NCBI GenBank assembly: GCA_900548285.1 | Contig: URKE01000001.1 | Coordinates: 1 to 64,000, forward strand | DNA: 64,000 nucleotides | Reading direction: 5' to 3' | Source of the DNA: an uncultured Eubacteriales bacterium | Lineage (GTDB): Bacteria > Bacillota > Clostridia > Christensenellales > Borkfalkiaceae | Part shown: one piece after another, positions 9,621 to 18,554 of the stretch | Layout of the letters: each line of letters starts with the position of its first letter | Numbering within the stretch: the stretch's first letter is position 1 | Program-made: the position numbers and the translations under genes | The notes under the pieces: generated by a model | Told to the model about the DNA's origin: nothing | What the model saw: only the letters and a program-made list of their open reading frames with translations | Databases searched by the model: none

Positions 9621-9665
9621 ACGAGGCTTTTTAAAACGAGGTTTTTAAAAACGAGGCTTTTTAAA
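9621..9665 (+). repeat. Three tandem 15-bp units carrying Shine-Dalgarno-like cores
   Basis: Units ACGAGGCTTTTTAAA, ACGAGGTTTTTAAAA and ACGAGGCTTTTTAAA are directly joined and end two bases before the permease ATG. Each holds GAGG; only the last one is at ribosome-binding distance (11 bases). Confidence 0.85.
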
Positions 9666-9667
9666 AT

Positions 9668-10576
9668 ATGGAAAAGCAAATAAAGAAAAAACGCAAAATG
9701 TCCAAGGCGAGAAAAGTCGTTCTGATATTTTGCTATACAATGCTCATACCGGCGGCATGGGAAATGATCCGTTATCTTATAGTGAATATCGGCTCGATTC
9801 TGATGGCGTTCACGCTGGGAGATATCGGCTCGTCGCCGCTCACGCTGAGCAACTTCGAAAGGTTGTTCACCGAACTTTCAAGCCCGGACAGCGTTTTGTA
9901 TTCGGCGTTTTTCAACACGATGAAGTATTTCCTGCTGGGGATTGCCAAAATATTTATATCCTATCTCATCGCGTTTTTCCTTTTCAAAAAATGCGCGGGG
10001 TATAAGTTTTTCAGGTTTTTCTTCTTTCTGCCGAGCGTGATAGCCCCCGTGATATCGGTCACGATATTTATGGGTATGGTCGAAAAATACGGACCGCTCT
10101 GGGAGATAATGAAACTTGTTTTCAACGTCGAATACGAAGAGTTTTCAACAAACCCCGCCACGGCTACGAATCTTATTTTAACCTACGTCGCTTTGTCGGG
10201 GTTCGGGATGAATTACCTTATAATGCTCGGCGCGATGAACAGGATTCCCGAAGAGTATTTCGAGGCGGCGGCTCTGGATGGATGCAGCCCGGTAAGAGAA
10301 TTTTTCAGCATAATATCCCCGCTTGTGTGGGAAACGTTATCCACGCTTCTTATTCTGCATTTCACGCAGATTTTTATGGCGAGCGGACCTATACTTTATT
10401 TCACCGAGGGCGCGTATAACACGTTCACCCTTTCGTTCTGGATTTTCAACGAAGTAAGAGGCGACGCTTATAATTATTCTTCGGCGGTGGGGTTGTTCTT
10501 CACGGTTGTGGCGCTGCCGATCGTGTTCGGAATAAGATATCTGATGAACAAAATAAACCCGGAGGTGTCCTACTGA
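9668..10576 (+). CDS. Sugar ABC transporter permease (UgpA/LplB type)
   Basis: 302 residues with about six membrane helices, a basic cytoplasmic N-terminus (KKKRKMSKARK) and the cytoplasmic EAA loop EYFEAAALDGCSPVREFF near residue 200, which contacts the ABC ATPase. It pairs with the next permease; the two genes overlap by one base (TGATG) and so are translationally coupled. With the binding protein at 11.5 kb they form a carbohydrate importer of the CUT1 kind. The matching ATPase is absent from the window and is presumably a shared MsmK/UgpC-type protein encoded elsewhere. Confidence 0.9.
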   Translation: MEKQIKKKRKMSKARKVVLIFCYTMLIPAAWEMIRYLIVNIGSILMAFTLGDIGSSPLTLSNFERLFTELSSPDSVLYSAFFNTMKYFLLGIAKIFISYLIAFFLFKKCAGYKFFRFFFFLPSVIAPVISVTIFMGMVEKYGPLWEIMKLVFNVEYEEFSTNPATATNLILTYVALSGFGMNYLIMLGAMNRIPEEYFEAAALDGCSPVREFFSIISPLVWETLSTLLILHFTQIFMASGPILYFTEGAYNTFTLSFWIFNEVRGDAYNYSSAVGLFFTVVALPIVFGIRYLMNKINPEVSY

Positions 10577-11433
10577 TGATAAAGACTAAAAGGCATTTCC
10601 GTACAAATCCTTTAAGAGTTGCGGTTTTCGTTATATTCTGCGTTTACGCGGTCGTGATTGCCGTACCTTACTTATGGGCGATAATATGTTCTTTGAAAAC
10701 GCGGTACGAATATAACGAATCTCCGATTTTCGCTCTTCCGCAACACCCGATGTTCGTCAACTACGTTAAAGCCTGGACGGAACTCGCCGCCGAGGATACG
10801 AGCGTTCTCAGCATGCTTTTCAACAGTATCTGGTACGCCGTCGGCAGAAGCGTTCTCGGCGTAATGTTTTCGGCGATGGCGGCGTACGTCGTTGCAAGAT
10901 ACAGTTTTCCGGGCAGAAGATTCGTTTACGGCTTCGCAATCGTCACGATGATGCTCCCCGTTATGGGAACGATGGCGAGCGGACTTAAATTCGCCCGCGC
11001 GATAGGCACTTACGATTCGCCTTTGTTCGTCGTTTTGAACGCGACGACGTTAAGCGGCGCTTTCATTATTCTGTACAGTACGTTCAAAACGCTCAGTTGG
11101 GGATACGCCGAGGCGGCTTTTATAGACGGCGCGGGGCATTTCAGAACGTTTTTCACCATTATGCTTCCGCAGATAGTCTCTCCGCTTTGCGCGTTGATTT
11201 TGTCGGAATTCATAACGATGTGGACGGACGCGGACACGCCGCTTATTTTCTTCCCGCATTTGCCCACTCTCGCTTACGGATTGTATCTGTATCAGGACGT
11301 GGTGAAAAAGACGTTGCAGTATCCGATATTTTACGCCGGGCTTATAACGTGTATGGTTCCCACGCTCGTTCTGTATATAATCTTTCAGAAAAGCCTTATG
11401 GACATACAGATGGGCGGCGGACTTAAAGGCTGA
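10576..11433 (+). CDS. Sugar ABC transporter permease (UgpE/MalG type)
   Basis: 285 residues, six predicted membrane helices. The EAA loop is SWGYAEAAFIDGAGHFRTFF near residue 175. The start is set by GGAGGTGT upstream and overlaps the stop of the first permease. It is the second subunit of the heterodimeric channel. The expected periplasmic-loop region with LPQHPMFVNYVKAW and the C-terminal tail QKSLMDIQMGGGLKG are typical of this subfamily. The substrate is probably a rhamnose-containing oligosaccharide, judged only by the adjacent rhamnosidase. Confidence 0.9.
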   Translation: MIKTKRHFRTNPLRVAVFVIFCVYAVVIAVPYLWAIICSLKTRYEYNESPIFALPQHPMFVNYVKAWTELAAEDTSVLSMLFNSIWYAVGRSVLGVMFSAMAAYVVARYSFPGRRFVYGFAIVTMMLPVMGTMASGLKFARAIGTYDSPLFVVLNATTLSGAFIILYSTFKTLSWGYAEAAFIDGAGHFRTFFTIMLPQIVSPLCALILSEFITMWTDADTPLIFFPHLPTLAYGLYLYQDVVKKTLQYPIFYAGLITCMVPTLVLYIIFQKSLMDIQMGGGLKG

Positions 11434-11529
11434 AACGCCCGGGGCTTCCCGAAAAACAGGTTTCGGCTTGTAAATTTCCGATAAAAAAAGCCGTTCTCGG
11501 CTTGTAAATAAAAAATAAGGAGAAAAATC

Positions 11530-13161
11530 ATGAAAAAGTTTTTTGCGGCAATCTTATCCGTTGTTCTCGGAGTCGGGTTTATGACTTCCTGCGGCGGAAA
11601 GGAAAGTCAGAGCAGCGCGGACGGAAAAGATTACGCGTCGCGTCCCGTTCAGTTCGAGTTCAGTTATTACAAAGGGGGCTACGGTTCGGAATATCTCAAA
11701 GCCGTCACCGAGGACTATATGGATAACGTCGCGCCGGACGTTTACATCAAACTGCGCGCAAGTTCGAGCAATATTACGACGAAGGCGAATATTTCTTCCG
11801 GCGTCGGCGCGAGCGACCTGCATCAGATAGAATACGGAATGTTCGATATGGCTTCGAGCCTCGAGGATATTTCGGACGTTTACGAAATGCAGGTTTACGG
11901 CGAGGAAGTGAAAGTCAAGGATAAAGTAAACCCCGAAATGCTCGATTTCTATAACGAAAACGGAAAATATTATCAGTTCGACTTCAACAAAAAATCGGGC
12001 TGGAACTGGGTTTATAACGATTCCGTTTTAAAGGCCGCGCTCGGCGAGAATTACGTTCTGCCCAAAACCACGGACGAGTTCTTTAAAATGGGCGACGAAC
12101 TTTATAACAAAGGCGTTTATCTGACGGCGGGCGCGCTCAGAGATACGCAGGGCGGCGAATATCTGCAATACGTTTTCAGCGGCTGGTTCGCGCAGATGCT
12201 TGGCGCGGAAACCAACGAAAAATATTTCAACGGTTACACCAAAAACGCCGGCGGCGAATGGGTTTTCTGCAAGGATAATCCGCAGATGATAACGGATAAC
12301 AAATCTTCCATAGAAGCCGTTTACGCCGTCGCCGAAAAACTTCTCAAAAGGCAGGCTTCGGGGCAGTATCTTCACAAAGAAAGCGCTTCGTTCGAGTATA
12401 AAGACCTCGACAAGGTTTTCTACGGCGGAAAATTCAACCGTCAGACGGTGGCTCGTTTCGCATTCGCGTATATCGGCGAATGGCTCGAACGCGAAGTTTC
12501 CGAATTCTTCGAGGACGGCTCGCTCAAGGAAAAAGATCAGGGCATCAAGGCTATGAAACTTCCCGTTATCAGCGCGATAATCAGCCGTACTCCCACGATA
12601 AACGACGACGCTACGTTATCGAAAGTGGTTGACTTTGTCGACGGAAACGCGACGGCTCTTCCCGACGGCGTAAGCGAAGCCGACGCGGAGATTGTCAGAG
12701 AAGCGAGGAATATGGTCGTCAAAAATATATGCAATCAGTTGGTAATTCCGAAATCGGCAAAGAATAAAGACGCGATAAAGCAATTCATCGCTTACCTTTG
12801 TTCCGACCGCGCGCAGAAAATCGCCGCGAAAGCCGCTTCCGGCACGGCGATGCTTCCTTACGGTTACGTTCCCGCGGACGAAGATATGGGCTTTACGATT
12901 TCCGATTATATCAGGAGCGTGGCGGCGGTTTCCGACGTAAACGCTATGGTGTCCGTCGATTCCGCTCATCTTAATTCCGCGCTTGTCAGAATTTCATATC
13001 TGACCTGGTATTACGACAAGAAGAATCCTTCCAGAACGATAGCGAAGGATATTTACGGCGGTTCGTATACCCCCGTTTCGGAGATTTACGACAGCACTTA
13101 CGAAAACTTCAATCGCAGTTGGGCTAATTTCATCAGGTCCTACGAAGAAAAAACGAAATAA
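11530..13161 (+). CDS. Extracellular solute-binding lipoprotein of the sugar ABC transporter
   Basis: 543 residues. A lipoprotein signal ends at the lipobox GFMTSC. The rest has the pattern of family-1 solute-binding proteins: a first lobe with FEFSYYKGGYGSEYLKAVTE, the hinge, and the conserved region DAIKQFIAYLCSDRAQKIAA (about residue 415) that corresponds to the kxFLxFLxs-type segment of these proteins. It delivers the sugar to the two permeases encoded just upstream, 96 bases away with an AAGGAG site. It is longer than typical family members (400-450), as in Lipo-type binding proteins. Confidence 0.85.
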   Translation: MKKFFAAILSVVLGVGFMTSCGGKESQSSADGKDYASRPVQFEFSYYKGGYGSEYLKAVTEDYMDNVAPDVYIKLRASSSNITTKANISSGVGASDLHQIEYGMFDMASSLEDISDVYEMQVYGEEVKVKDKVNPEMLDFYNENGKYYQFDFNKKSGWNWVYNDSVLKAALGENYVLPKTTDEFFKMGDELYNKGVYLTAGALRDTQGGEYLQYVFSGWFAQMLGAETNEKYFNGYTKNAGGEWVFCKDNPQMITDNKSSIEAVYAVAEKLLKRQASGQYLHKESASFEYKDLDKVFYGGKFNRQTVARFAFAYIGEWLEREVSEFFEDGSLKEKDQGIKAMKLPVISAIISRTPTINDDATLSKVVDFVDGNATALPDGVSEADAEIVREARNMVVKNICNQLVIPKSAKNKDAIKQFIAYLCSDRAQKIAAKAASGTAMLPYGYVPADEDMGFTISDYIRSVAAVSDVNAMVSVDSAHLNSALVRISYLTWYYDKKNPSRTIAKDIYGGSYTPVSEIYDSTYENFNRSWANFIRSYEEKTK

Positions 13162-13199
13162 TTTTGTTTTTGCGTTTTGTAAAAACGGGAGGAAAATTT

Positions 13200-16100
13200 A
13201 TGAGTATAAGGAAATTCAAACTATCAAAACTTGTCATCGCCGTTTTATGTATGGCGGCGGCTATTTTCGCTTCGTTTGCGATGGTCGCGTGCGGGACGGA
13301 CAACGGCTCGTCCGAGGACAAGAAGTACGAAGCGGGCTATAAAATAGTCCTCGATGAACCGCTTGAATTCGGCGCGGAAATCGATTACGCGGCGGAAATT
13401 TCGTTGCCGGGCGCGGTGGTGAAAGACAAAAAAGGCGAGATCGTTTCTTACGATATCGAGTACAGAATTACCGATTCCGAAAATAAGACGATATCGAGCG
13501 AATACAGTTCGTTCGCGCTTAAACCGGGCGAATATACCGTTACTTATTATTATAGTTCGATGCTCAGCCTCGATATAAAATTTAAGGTTGTGGACAGAGT
13601 CGCCCCGGCGATATCTTTCAGAAACGTTCCCAACGATCTGTTCGTCGGCGCGGATAAAAACGGATTTTTGCCGCTTGTCGATATCGACGACGCTTCGGCG
13701 GTGGAAACCGAAGTGAAACTTGAATTCGCCACGTTCGGCGGTGAAAAACACGAAGTGGAATATTCTAAAATGGCGGACAGTTTCGCCGTTACCGAACCGG
13801 GCGTGTTCACGTTTACGGTTACGGCGACGGACGCGAGCGGAAACAAGACCACGGAGAGCGTAACCTGGCTTGCCAAAGATCCCGGCTGGACGGATTCCGC
13901 GCTCGAAGACGGGCTTTATTCCGATTTCGGCGAAGAGGCTTACCTCAACACCGTTAAAGCGGGCGAAGTCAACAAATACTGGACGGTTTCCGATTACACG
14001 CAAGGCTGGCTTGAAAATTACGAAGGCGCGAGCGGCGTTTTAAAACTCGGGCTTTCTTTCACCGACACGCAGAACACGTCCGTTGCGGTGAAACTCGCAA
14101 AGCCTATAAAATGGAGCGACTTAAAAGGCAAATATATACTCGCAAGAGTTTACGTGGAGGGCGACGGGCTTGAAAATTACTTCGGATTCGCGGGTAATCA
14201 AAAAATTCAGTTTGCCGACGAATTATCCGCCGCTACCGAGAAAAAATCGCCGCTTGTAACGGGCAAATGGATTACTTACGCGCTCGATTGCGACAGGGCT
14301 GTCGCTCTGAGAATGTACAGCGACGAAAACGACGATAAGGATAATCCCTCGTCCGACATAAAGCAGATTCAGTTCTGTTTTACGAGAAGCGATAAATCGC
14401 TTGCAAGAATGTATCTGTATCTCGACGGCATTTCCGTCGCAGAAAAACTTCCCGCCGCAGAGAACGTAAAAGTCGAAAACGGAGTTCTCGCTTGGAACGC
14501 GGTTGAAAACGCGAGCGGATACAGAGTAAACGTGAACGGAACGGAAACCGTAACCGACAAAACGCAGATTGCGTTGACCGAAACGAAGGGTTACGCTTTC
14601 GTGACCGCGCTCGGCAACGAAAAAACTTATACGGAATCCGATAAATCGTTCACCGTGTTCGGGCTTGAGGCGAAAGACGGCGAATACGCCTCGTTCGACG
14701 ATCCGCTCTACGAGTATTTTGTCGGCGACGACGTGAAAGTCGGAAGCGAAACCGCGGGTTACAAGCCGACGAGCGTGAGCGTGAAGTACGACGAAACGAA
14801 CCGAAAACTTACGGCGACGGTCGGCAAGGGCAGTTGGGGAATCTGTACGGCTCTCGCAATGAGATTCCCACGGAAAGTCGACGTTTCCGAAGTGAAAACG
14901 ATTGCGTTGGGAATGACTGCGGACGTTGCGGGTATGTGCAACGAAATTGCGGTTTACGATTACGATTATACGAAGCAACTCGGCAAAATCGTCGTCGAAG
15001 AGGGCGTTACGCGTTATTTTATCGACGTTTCGGAAATGGACGAACTCGGTGGTCTGCAGTTCGTTTATCAGAATAAAATTGACGGAAACCTGCAGGATAT
15101 GGGCGAAAATAAACTTACGTTAACGTTCGATTACGTCGCTCCCGTTATCACGCTCCCGACGCCCGTCATCGCGGTGGACGACGAAAGCGGAACGGTAACG
15201 TGGGACGCGGTTGAAAACGCGACGGGTTACAACGTCACCGTAAACGGCGAAGTTCATTTTGCGGAAACCACGTCGTACGCGCTCCCCGAGGGCAGCGGAA
15301 CGGTTAAAGTCCGCGCCGTGGGCGACGATAAGACCTATTTCGATTCCGGCGAAGCCTTCGCGATTTTCGGACTTAAAGCCAAAGACGGAGAATACGCGTC
15401 GTTCGACAACGAACTTTACGGCTATCTCGTTACGGGCGACGTGAAAGTCGGCGACGAAACTATCGGATATATTCCTGCTTCCGTGGTCAATAAATACGAA
15501 GACGGCAGATTTACTACGGTTGTCGGTAGGGGTAACTGGGGTATATGCACCGCCGTTGCGGTGAGATTCCCGCATAAGGTGAACCTTACGGGCGTTAAAT
15601 ATTTAGTACTCGGCATGAGCGCGACAATCGAAAGCGAAAACCAGACTCTGAGAGTATGGTCGCTTGAAAACCGTTTCAGCCTCGGCGAAATCACCGTAGA
15701 AAACGGTAAAAAGAGATACGTTCTCGATATAACGGGTAACGAAGTCGGCGAAATAACGGGTATCGAATTCATTTATCTCAACAGCGCGGATATGGGCGAC
15801 AGAAAAATCACTTTTGATTTCGACTTTATCGCTCCCGCCGTCGAACTCGGCACGCCGGAAGTAACCGTCGATAACGCGAACAAAACAATTTCCTGGAACG
15901 CGGTCGAAAACGCCGTTTCTTACGCGATCGTAAAGGACGGAGAAACGATAGGCAGAACCACCGAACTTTCGTACGATTGCTCCGATACGGGCGAGTTTAC
16001 GACGCTCGGAGTTATGGCGGAAGGAACGGGCAGATTCTTAAGCGGAGCGGTCGGATATGCCGAAATAACGCTCGACGGAACGGACTGGATAGAAATCAAA

Positions 16101-17120
16101 GGTATGCTCACGATTGCAAAAATCGCATGGGCGACTAAGGATCTTATTCAACTCGAATTTTCTTCGGAAACGGAGTACGCCGCGAACGCCGCGCTTAAAG
16201 CCGATAGATTCGCGCTTACGATAAACGGCAAAGAGTTTACCGTTACGGGAGTCGTGACGACGGACGTGAGTACGAAAATCGTTGTCAACGGCGACTTTTC
16301 CGCTCTGAAGAAAGGCGACGTTCTCGTTGTCGGAGCAAAGACCACGTTGAGCGCGAACGGCGTTGTTTACGGCTTAACGGAATCCTACACGGCGATTTTT
16401 GCCGGCGAAGCGGGCGACGGATACGGAACGTATAACTGGTGCGCGTTTGCGGGCGAACTTTCGCTCGCAAAGACCGACTGGTCTTCCGCGGGAGTGATTC
16501 AGATCGTGTTCAACACTATAAAAGAAGCGGATCAGACTGTTTTCGACGCGAGCGGAATCACGGCTTACGCGAACGGCTCCGCAATGTCGTTCACCGAAAT
16601 AAGATGGTATCAGTCGGTTAATAAACTCGCTTTGTCGTTCGGTCAGCCGGGAGCGGACGCGACTTACGGCGTTCCCGTAATCACGATCAAGGGCGGCTCG
16701 GTTATAACGGCGGCGGGCAGAGCGTACGTCTTTGACAAGGACTATATGTTTGCGTATAGTTCCGTTCACGACAGATGGAGTCTGGTTTCCTCGCCGGAAA
16801 CGGTAAGCCTTTCGTGGCCTGAAAATTCTTCGTCTTTGCAACTTAAATTCGACCGCGATTTGTGGGATGGAGAAATGACCGTGGACGCAAGCCGTATGAA
16901 CGTTTTGTCCAACGGCGTTAAGGTCGACGTCACGGCGTTAAAGGATTCGCCCGCGCACATTCGCGTTCAGGGCGCGTTCTCGACGCAAACCGCCGAGGGG
17001 TACGACGTTCCCACGCTCGTAATAAAAGCGGGTTCTCTGGCTATGCTTCACAACACGTCCGTGCTTTTCGCGGAGGACGTAACTTTCGTCTGGAACGGAA
17101 CGGCGTGGACGATGGCGTAA
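13200..17120 (+). CDS. Large secreted multi-domain lipoprotein with internal repeats, possible carbohydrate-binding
   Basis: 1306 residues from the ATG preceded by GGGAGG; a longer reading to 13164 lacks a site. The signal peptide ends ASFAMVAC. An Ig-like region with YTVTYYY and TFTVTATDASGNKT follows. Then two about 210-residue repeats occur, each starting with a fibronectin-like strand (VLAWNAVENASGYRVNVNG; VTWDAVENATGYNVTVNG), followed by EAKDGEYASFDDPLY or KAKDGEYASFDNELY and then KGSWGICTALAMRFP or RGNWGICTAVAVRFP. A third partial unit begins ISWNAVENAVSYAIV. The C-terminus holds a different, twice-repeated beta-rich module (LAKTDWSSAGVIQIVF and LSWPENSSSLQLKF). Enzymatic motifs are not evident. 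It probably binds glycan at the cell surface for the upstream transporter (inference). A terminator follows. Confidence 0.75.
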   Translation: MSIRKFKLSKLVIAVLCMAAAIFASFAMVACGTDNGSSEDKKYEAGYKIVLDEPLEFGAEIDYAAEISLPGAVVKDKKGEIVSYDIEYRITDSENKTISSEYSSFALKPGEYTVTYYYSSMLSLDIKFKVVDRVAPAISFRNVPNDLFVGADKNGFLPLVDIDDASAVETEVKLEFATFGGEKHEVEYSKMADSFAVTEPGVFTFTVTATDASGNKTTESVTWLAKDPGWTDSALEDGLYSDFGEEAYLNTVKAGEVNKYWTVSDYTQGWLENYEGASGVLKLGLSFTDTQNTSVAVKLAKPIKWSDLKGKYILARVYVEGDGLENYFGFAGNQKIQFADELSAATEKKSPLVTGKWITYALDCDRAVALRMYSDENDDKDNPSSDIKQIQFCFTRSDKSLARMYLYLDGISVAEKLPAAENVKVENGVLAWNAVENASGYRVNVNGTETVTDKTQIALTETKGYAFVTALGNEKTYTESDKSFTVFGLEAKDGEYASFDDPLYEYFVGDDVKVGSETAGYKPTSVSVKYDETNRKLTATVGKGSWGICTALAMRFPRKVDVSEVKTIALGMTADVAGMCNEIAVYDYDYTKQLGKIVVEEGVTRYFIDVSEMDELGGLQFVYQNKIDGNLQDMGENKLTLTFDYVAPVITLPTPVIAVDDESGTVTWDAVENATGYNVTVNGEVHFAETTSYALPEGSGTVKVRAVGDDKTYFDSGEAFAIFGLKAKDGEYASFDNELYGYLVTGDVKVGDETIGYIPASVVNKYEDGRFTTVVGRGNWGICTAVAVRFPHKVNLTGVKYLVLGMSATIESENQTLRVWSLENRFSLGEITVENGKKRYVLDITGNEVGEITGIEFIYLNSADMGDRKITFDFDFIAPAVELGTPEVTVDNANKTISWNAVENAVSYAIVKDGETIGRTTELSYDCSDTGEFTTLGVMAEGTGRFLSGAVGYAEITLDGTDWIEIKGMLTIAKIAWATKDLIQLEFSSETEYAANAALKADRFALTINGKEFTVTGVVTTDVSTKIVVNGDFSALKKGDVLVVGAKTTLSANGVVYGLTESYTAIFAGEAGDGYGTYNWCAFAGELSLAKTDWSSAGVIQIVFNTIKEADQTVFDASGITAYANGSAMSFTEIRWYQSVNKLALSFGQPGADATYGVPVITIKGGSVITAAGRAYVFDKDYMFAYSSVHDRWSLVSSPETVSLSWPENSSSLQLKFDRDLWDGEMTVDASRMNVLSNGVKVDVTALKDSPAHIRVQGAFSTQTAEGYDVPTLVIKAGSLAMLHNTSVLFAEDVTFVWNGTAWTMA

Positions 17121-17147
17121 AACGCAATAACCCGATATAAATCGCTG

Positions 17148-17192
17148 AAACGCGGAATTTATTCCTGTCCGGCATAAATTCCGCGTTTTTTT
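17148..17192 (+). terminator. Intrinsic terminator closing the carbohydrate locus
   Basis: Stem AAACGCGGAATTTAT paired with ATAAATTCCGCGTTT, 11-base loop, then a run of T. Confidence 0.85.
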
Positions 17193-17242
17193 GTTTGCAG
17201 GGATTTCTATCGCTGAAAAATTATTTCGACGGCGAAAATCGC

Positions 17243-17272
17243 TTGACAACCGAGCGCGGTCAATGGTAATAT
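17243..17272 (+). promoter_or_regulatory. Promoter of the metNIQ operon
   Basis: TTGACA, 18-base spacer, TAATAT. It lies 250 bases before metN and so gives a long regulatory leader. Confidence 0.7.
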
Positions 17273-17322
17273 AAATCCATCGGAAAGAAAAACCTTTTCC
17301 GAAATCTTTAAGGAGCGACGAT

Positions 17323-17436
17323 TTGTCGGCAAACGCTATGAAAACTCGTTTTGTAATTTCTATGCGAATGTTTTCGTCCCGGGCATTTATGCGCGGGCTT
17401 GTTGCCGACCGCTTTTTCGACGCTTCGGATAAATAA
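17323..17436 (+). CDS. Candidate Met-containing leader peptide of metNIQ
   Basis: A 37-codon reading frame from a TTG seven bases after a strong AAGGAG; an in-frame ATG lies at 17338. It encodes a basic peptide with methionines at codons 6, 14, 16 and 23 (including SMRMFSS and FMRGL). The left arm of the downstream terminator stem lies inside codons 18-22, so ribosome position could control folding. This is the architecture of translational attenuation. Conservation has not been tested, and the frame could be fortuitous within an unknown riboswitch. Confidence 0.5.
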   Translation: MSANAMKTRFVISMRMFSSRAFMRGLVADRFFDASDK

Positions 17437-17470
17437 GCCTTAAACGCAGATTTATGCCCGGGACTTTTTG
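17376..17470 (+). terminator. Attenuator-like terminator upstream of metN
   Basis: The arm GTCCCGGGCAT at 17376 pairs perfectly with ATGCCCGGGAC at 17454, followed by TTTTTG. The loop is long (about 67 bases), with further complementarity (ATGCG/CGCAG). It lies 50 bases before the metN start, where premature termination would shut off the importer. Confidence 0.7.
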
Positions 17471-17519
17471 TTAAGTTCCGGTTTTTTTATGTTTAAAAAT
17501 ACTCACAGGAGAAATTTTG

Positions 17520-18554
17520 ATGATTGAACTAATAAATCTCAGCAAGGTTTACCCCTCGAAATCGGGCGGATTCGCCGCGCTCGGCAACGTAAACCTTAAA
17601 ATCGACGACGGCGACGTTTTCGGAATAATCGGATTGTCCGGCGCGGGGAAAAGCACCCTCGTGCGATGTATAAATCTTCTGGAAAAACCCACTTCGGGCA
17701 GCGTGATTATAGACGGCGAGGACCTTACCAAGGCGAGCAACGCAAGGCTTCGCGCCGTTCGGCGAAAGGTCTCCATGATTTTTCAGCAATTCAACCTTCT
17801 GCAGCAAAGGAGCGTTCTGAAAAACGTGGAACTTGCGGGCGAAATAGGCGAAGATACGGACAAAAAAGAAAAGAAAGCAAACGGAAAAGAAAGGAACGCC
17901 GACAGAAAACGCAAGGCGATTAAACTTCTTGAAACGGTGGGGCTCGGCGATAAACTCAACGCATACCCTTCGGAACTTTCCGGCGGACAACAGCAAAGGG
18001 TAGCGATCGCCCGCGCTCTTATGACCGACCCGAAAGTGCTTTTGTGCGACGAAGCGACTTCCGCGCTCGATCCCGAAACCACGAAGTCCATTCTCGAACT
18101 TCTGAAAGAACTGAACAGGTCGCTCGGGCTTACGGTGGTGATAATTTCGCATCAGATGTCCGTGATAGAGGCGATTTGCAACAAGGTGGCGATAATAGAT
18201 AAGTCCGAAATCGTCACGCAAGGCTATTTGCAGGACGTGTTTCTTTCGCCCAAGGAAAAAATCGCGAAAAAACTTATTTATTCGGGCAAAGTAAACGCGG
18301 GAATAAAGGGCGAAAAACTCGTAAAACTTATGTTCGACGGCTCTGCGGACAAGCCGATAATAACAAACATCATTCAGGAGTGTAACATTCTTCTTTCTGT
18401 GTTTTACGCGGAAACGAAGGTGATAAACGGCGTAACTTACGGACAGATTATTTTCAGACTTCCGTATTATGACGAGGATATTAAAAAACTGTGCGATTAT
18501 CTCGATAAAAAAGGAGTCAATTACGAGGAGGTGGACAGCGATGACTTTTGCTGA
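17520..18554 (+). CDS. metN: Methionine ABC transporter ATP-binding protein
   Basis: 344 residues from the ATG after AGGAG. Walker A is GLSGAGKST (about 38), the signature is LSGGQQQRVAIARAL (about 155), and Walker B is VLLCDEATSALDP. The last 80 residues (DKPIITNIIQEC onward) form a NIL domain, the C-terminal methionine-sensing regulatory domain of MetN, which marks the substrate as methionine. An unusual lysine-rich insertion (KKEKKANGKERNADRKRK, about residues 118-137) follows the Q-loop region. It powers import of D- and L-methionine with MetI and MetQ. It overlaps metI by 14 bases. Confidence 0.93.
   Translation: MIELINLSKVYPSKSGGFAALGNVNLKIDDGDVFGIIGLSGAGKSTLVRCINLLEKPTSGSVIIDGEDLTKASNARLRAVRRKVSMIFQQFNLLQQRSVLKNVELAGEIGEDTDKKEKKANGKERNADRKRKAIKLLETVGLGDKLNAYPSELSGGQQQRVAIARALMTDPKVLLCDEATSALDPETTKSILELLKELNRSLGLTVVIISHQMSVIEAICNKVAIIDKSEIVTQGYLQDVFLSPKEKIAKKLIYSGKVNAGIKGEKLVKLMFDGSADKPIITNIIQECNILLSVFYAETKVINGVTYGQIIFRLPYYDEDIKKLCDYLDKKGVNYEEVDSDDFC

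Noticed and set aside
17281..17519. SAM riboswitch or T-box before metNIQ
   Set aside because: Neither the SAM-I core nor the T-box TGGNACCGCG sequence is present.
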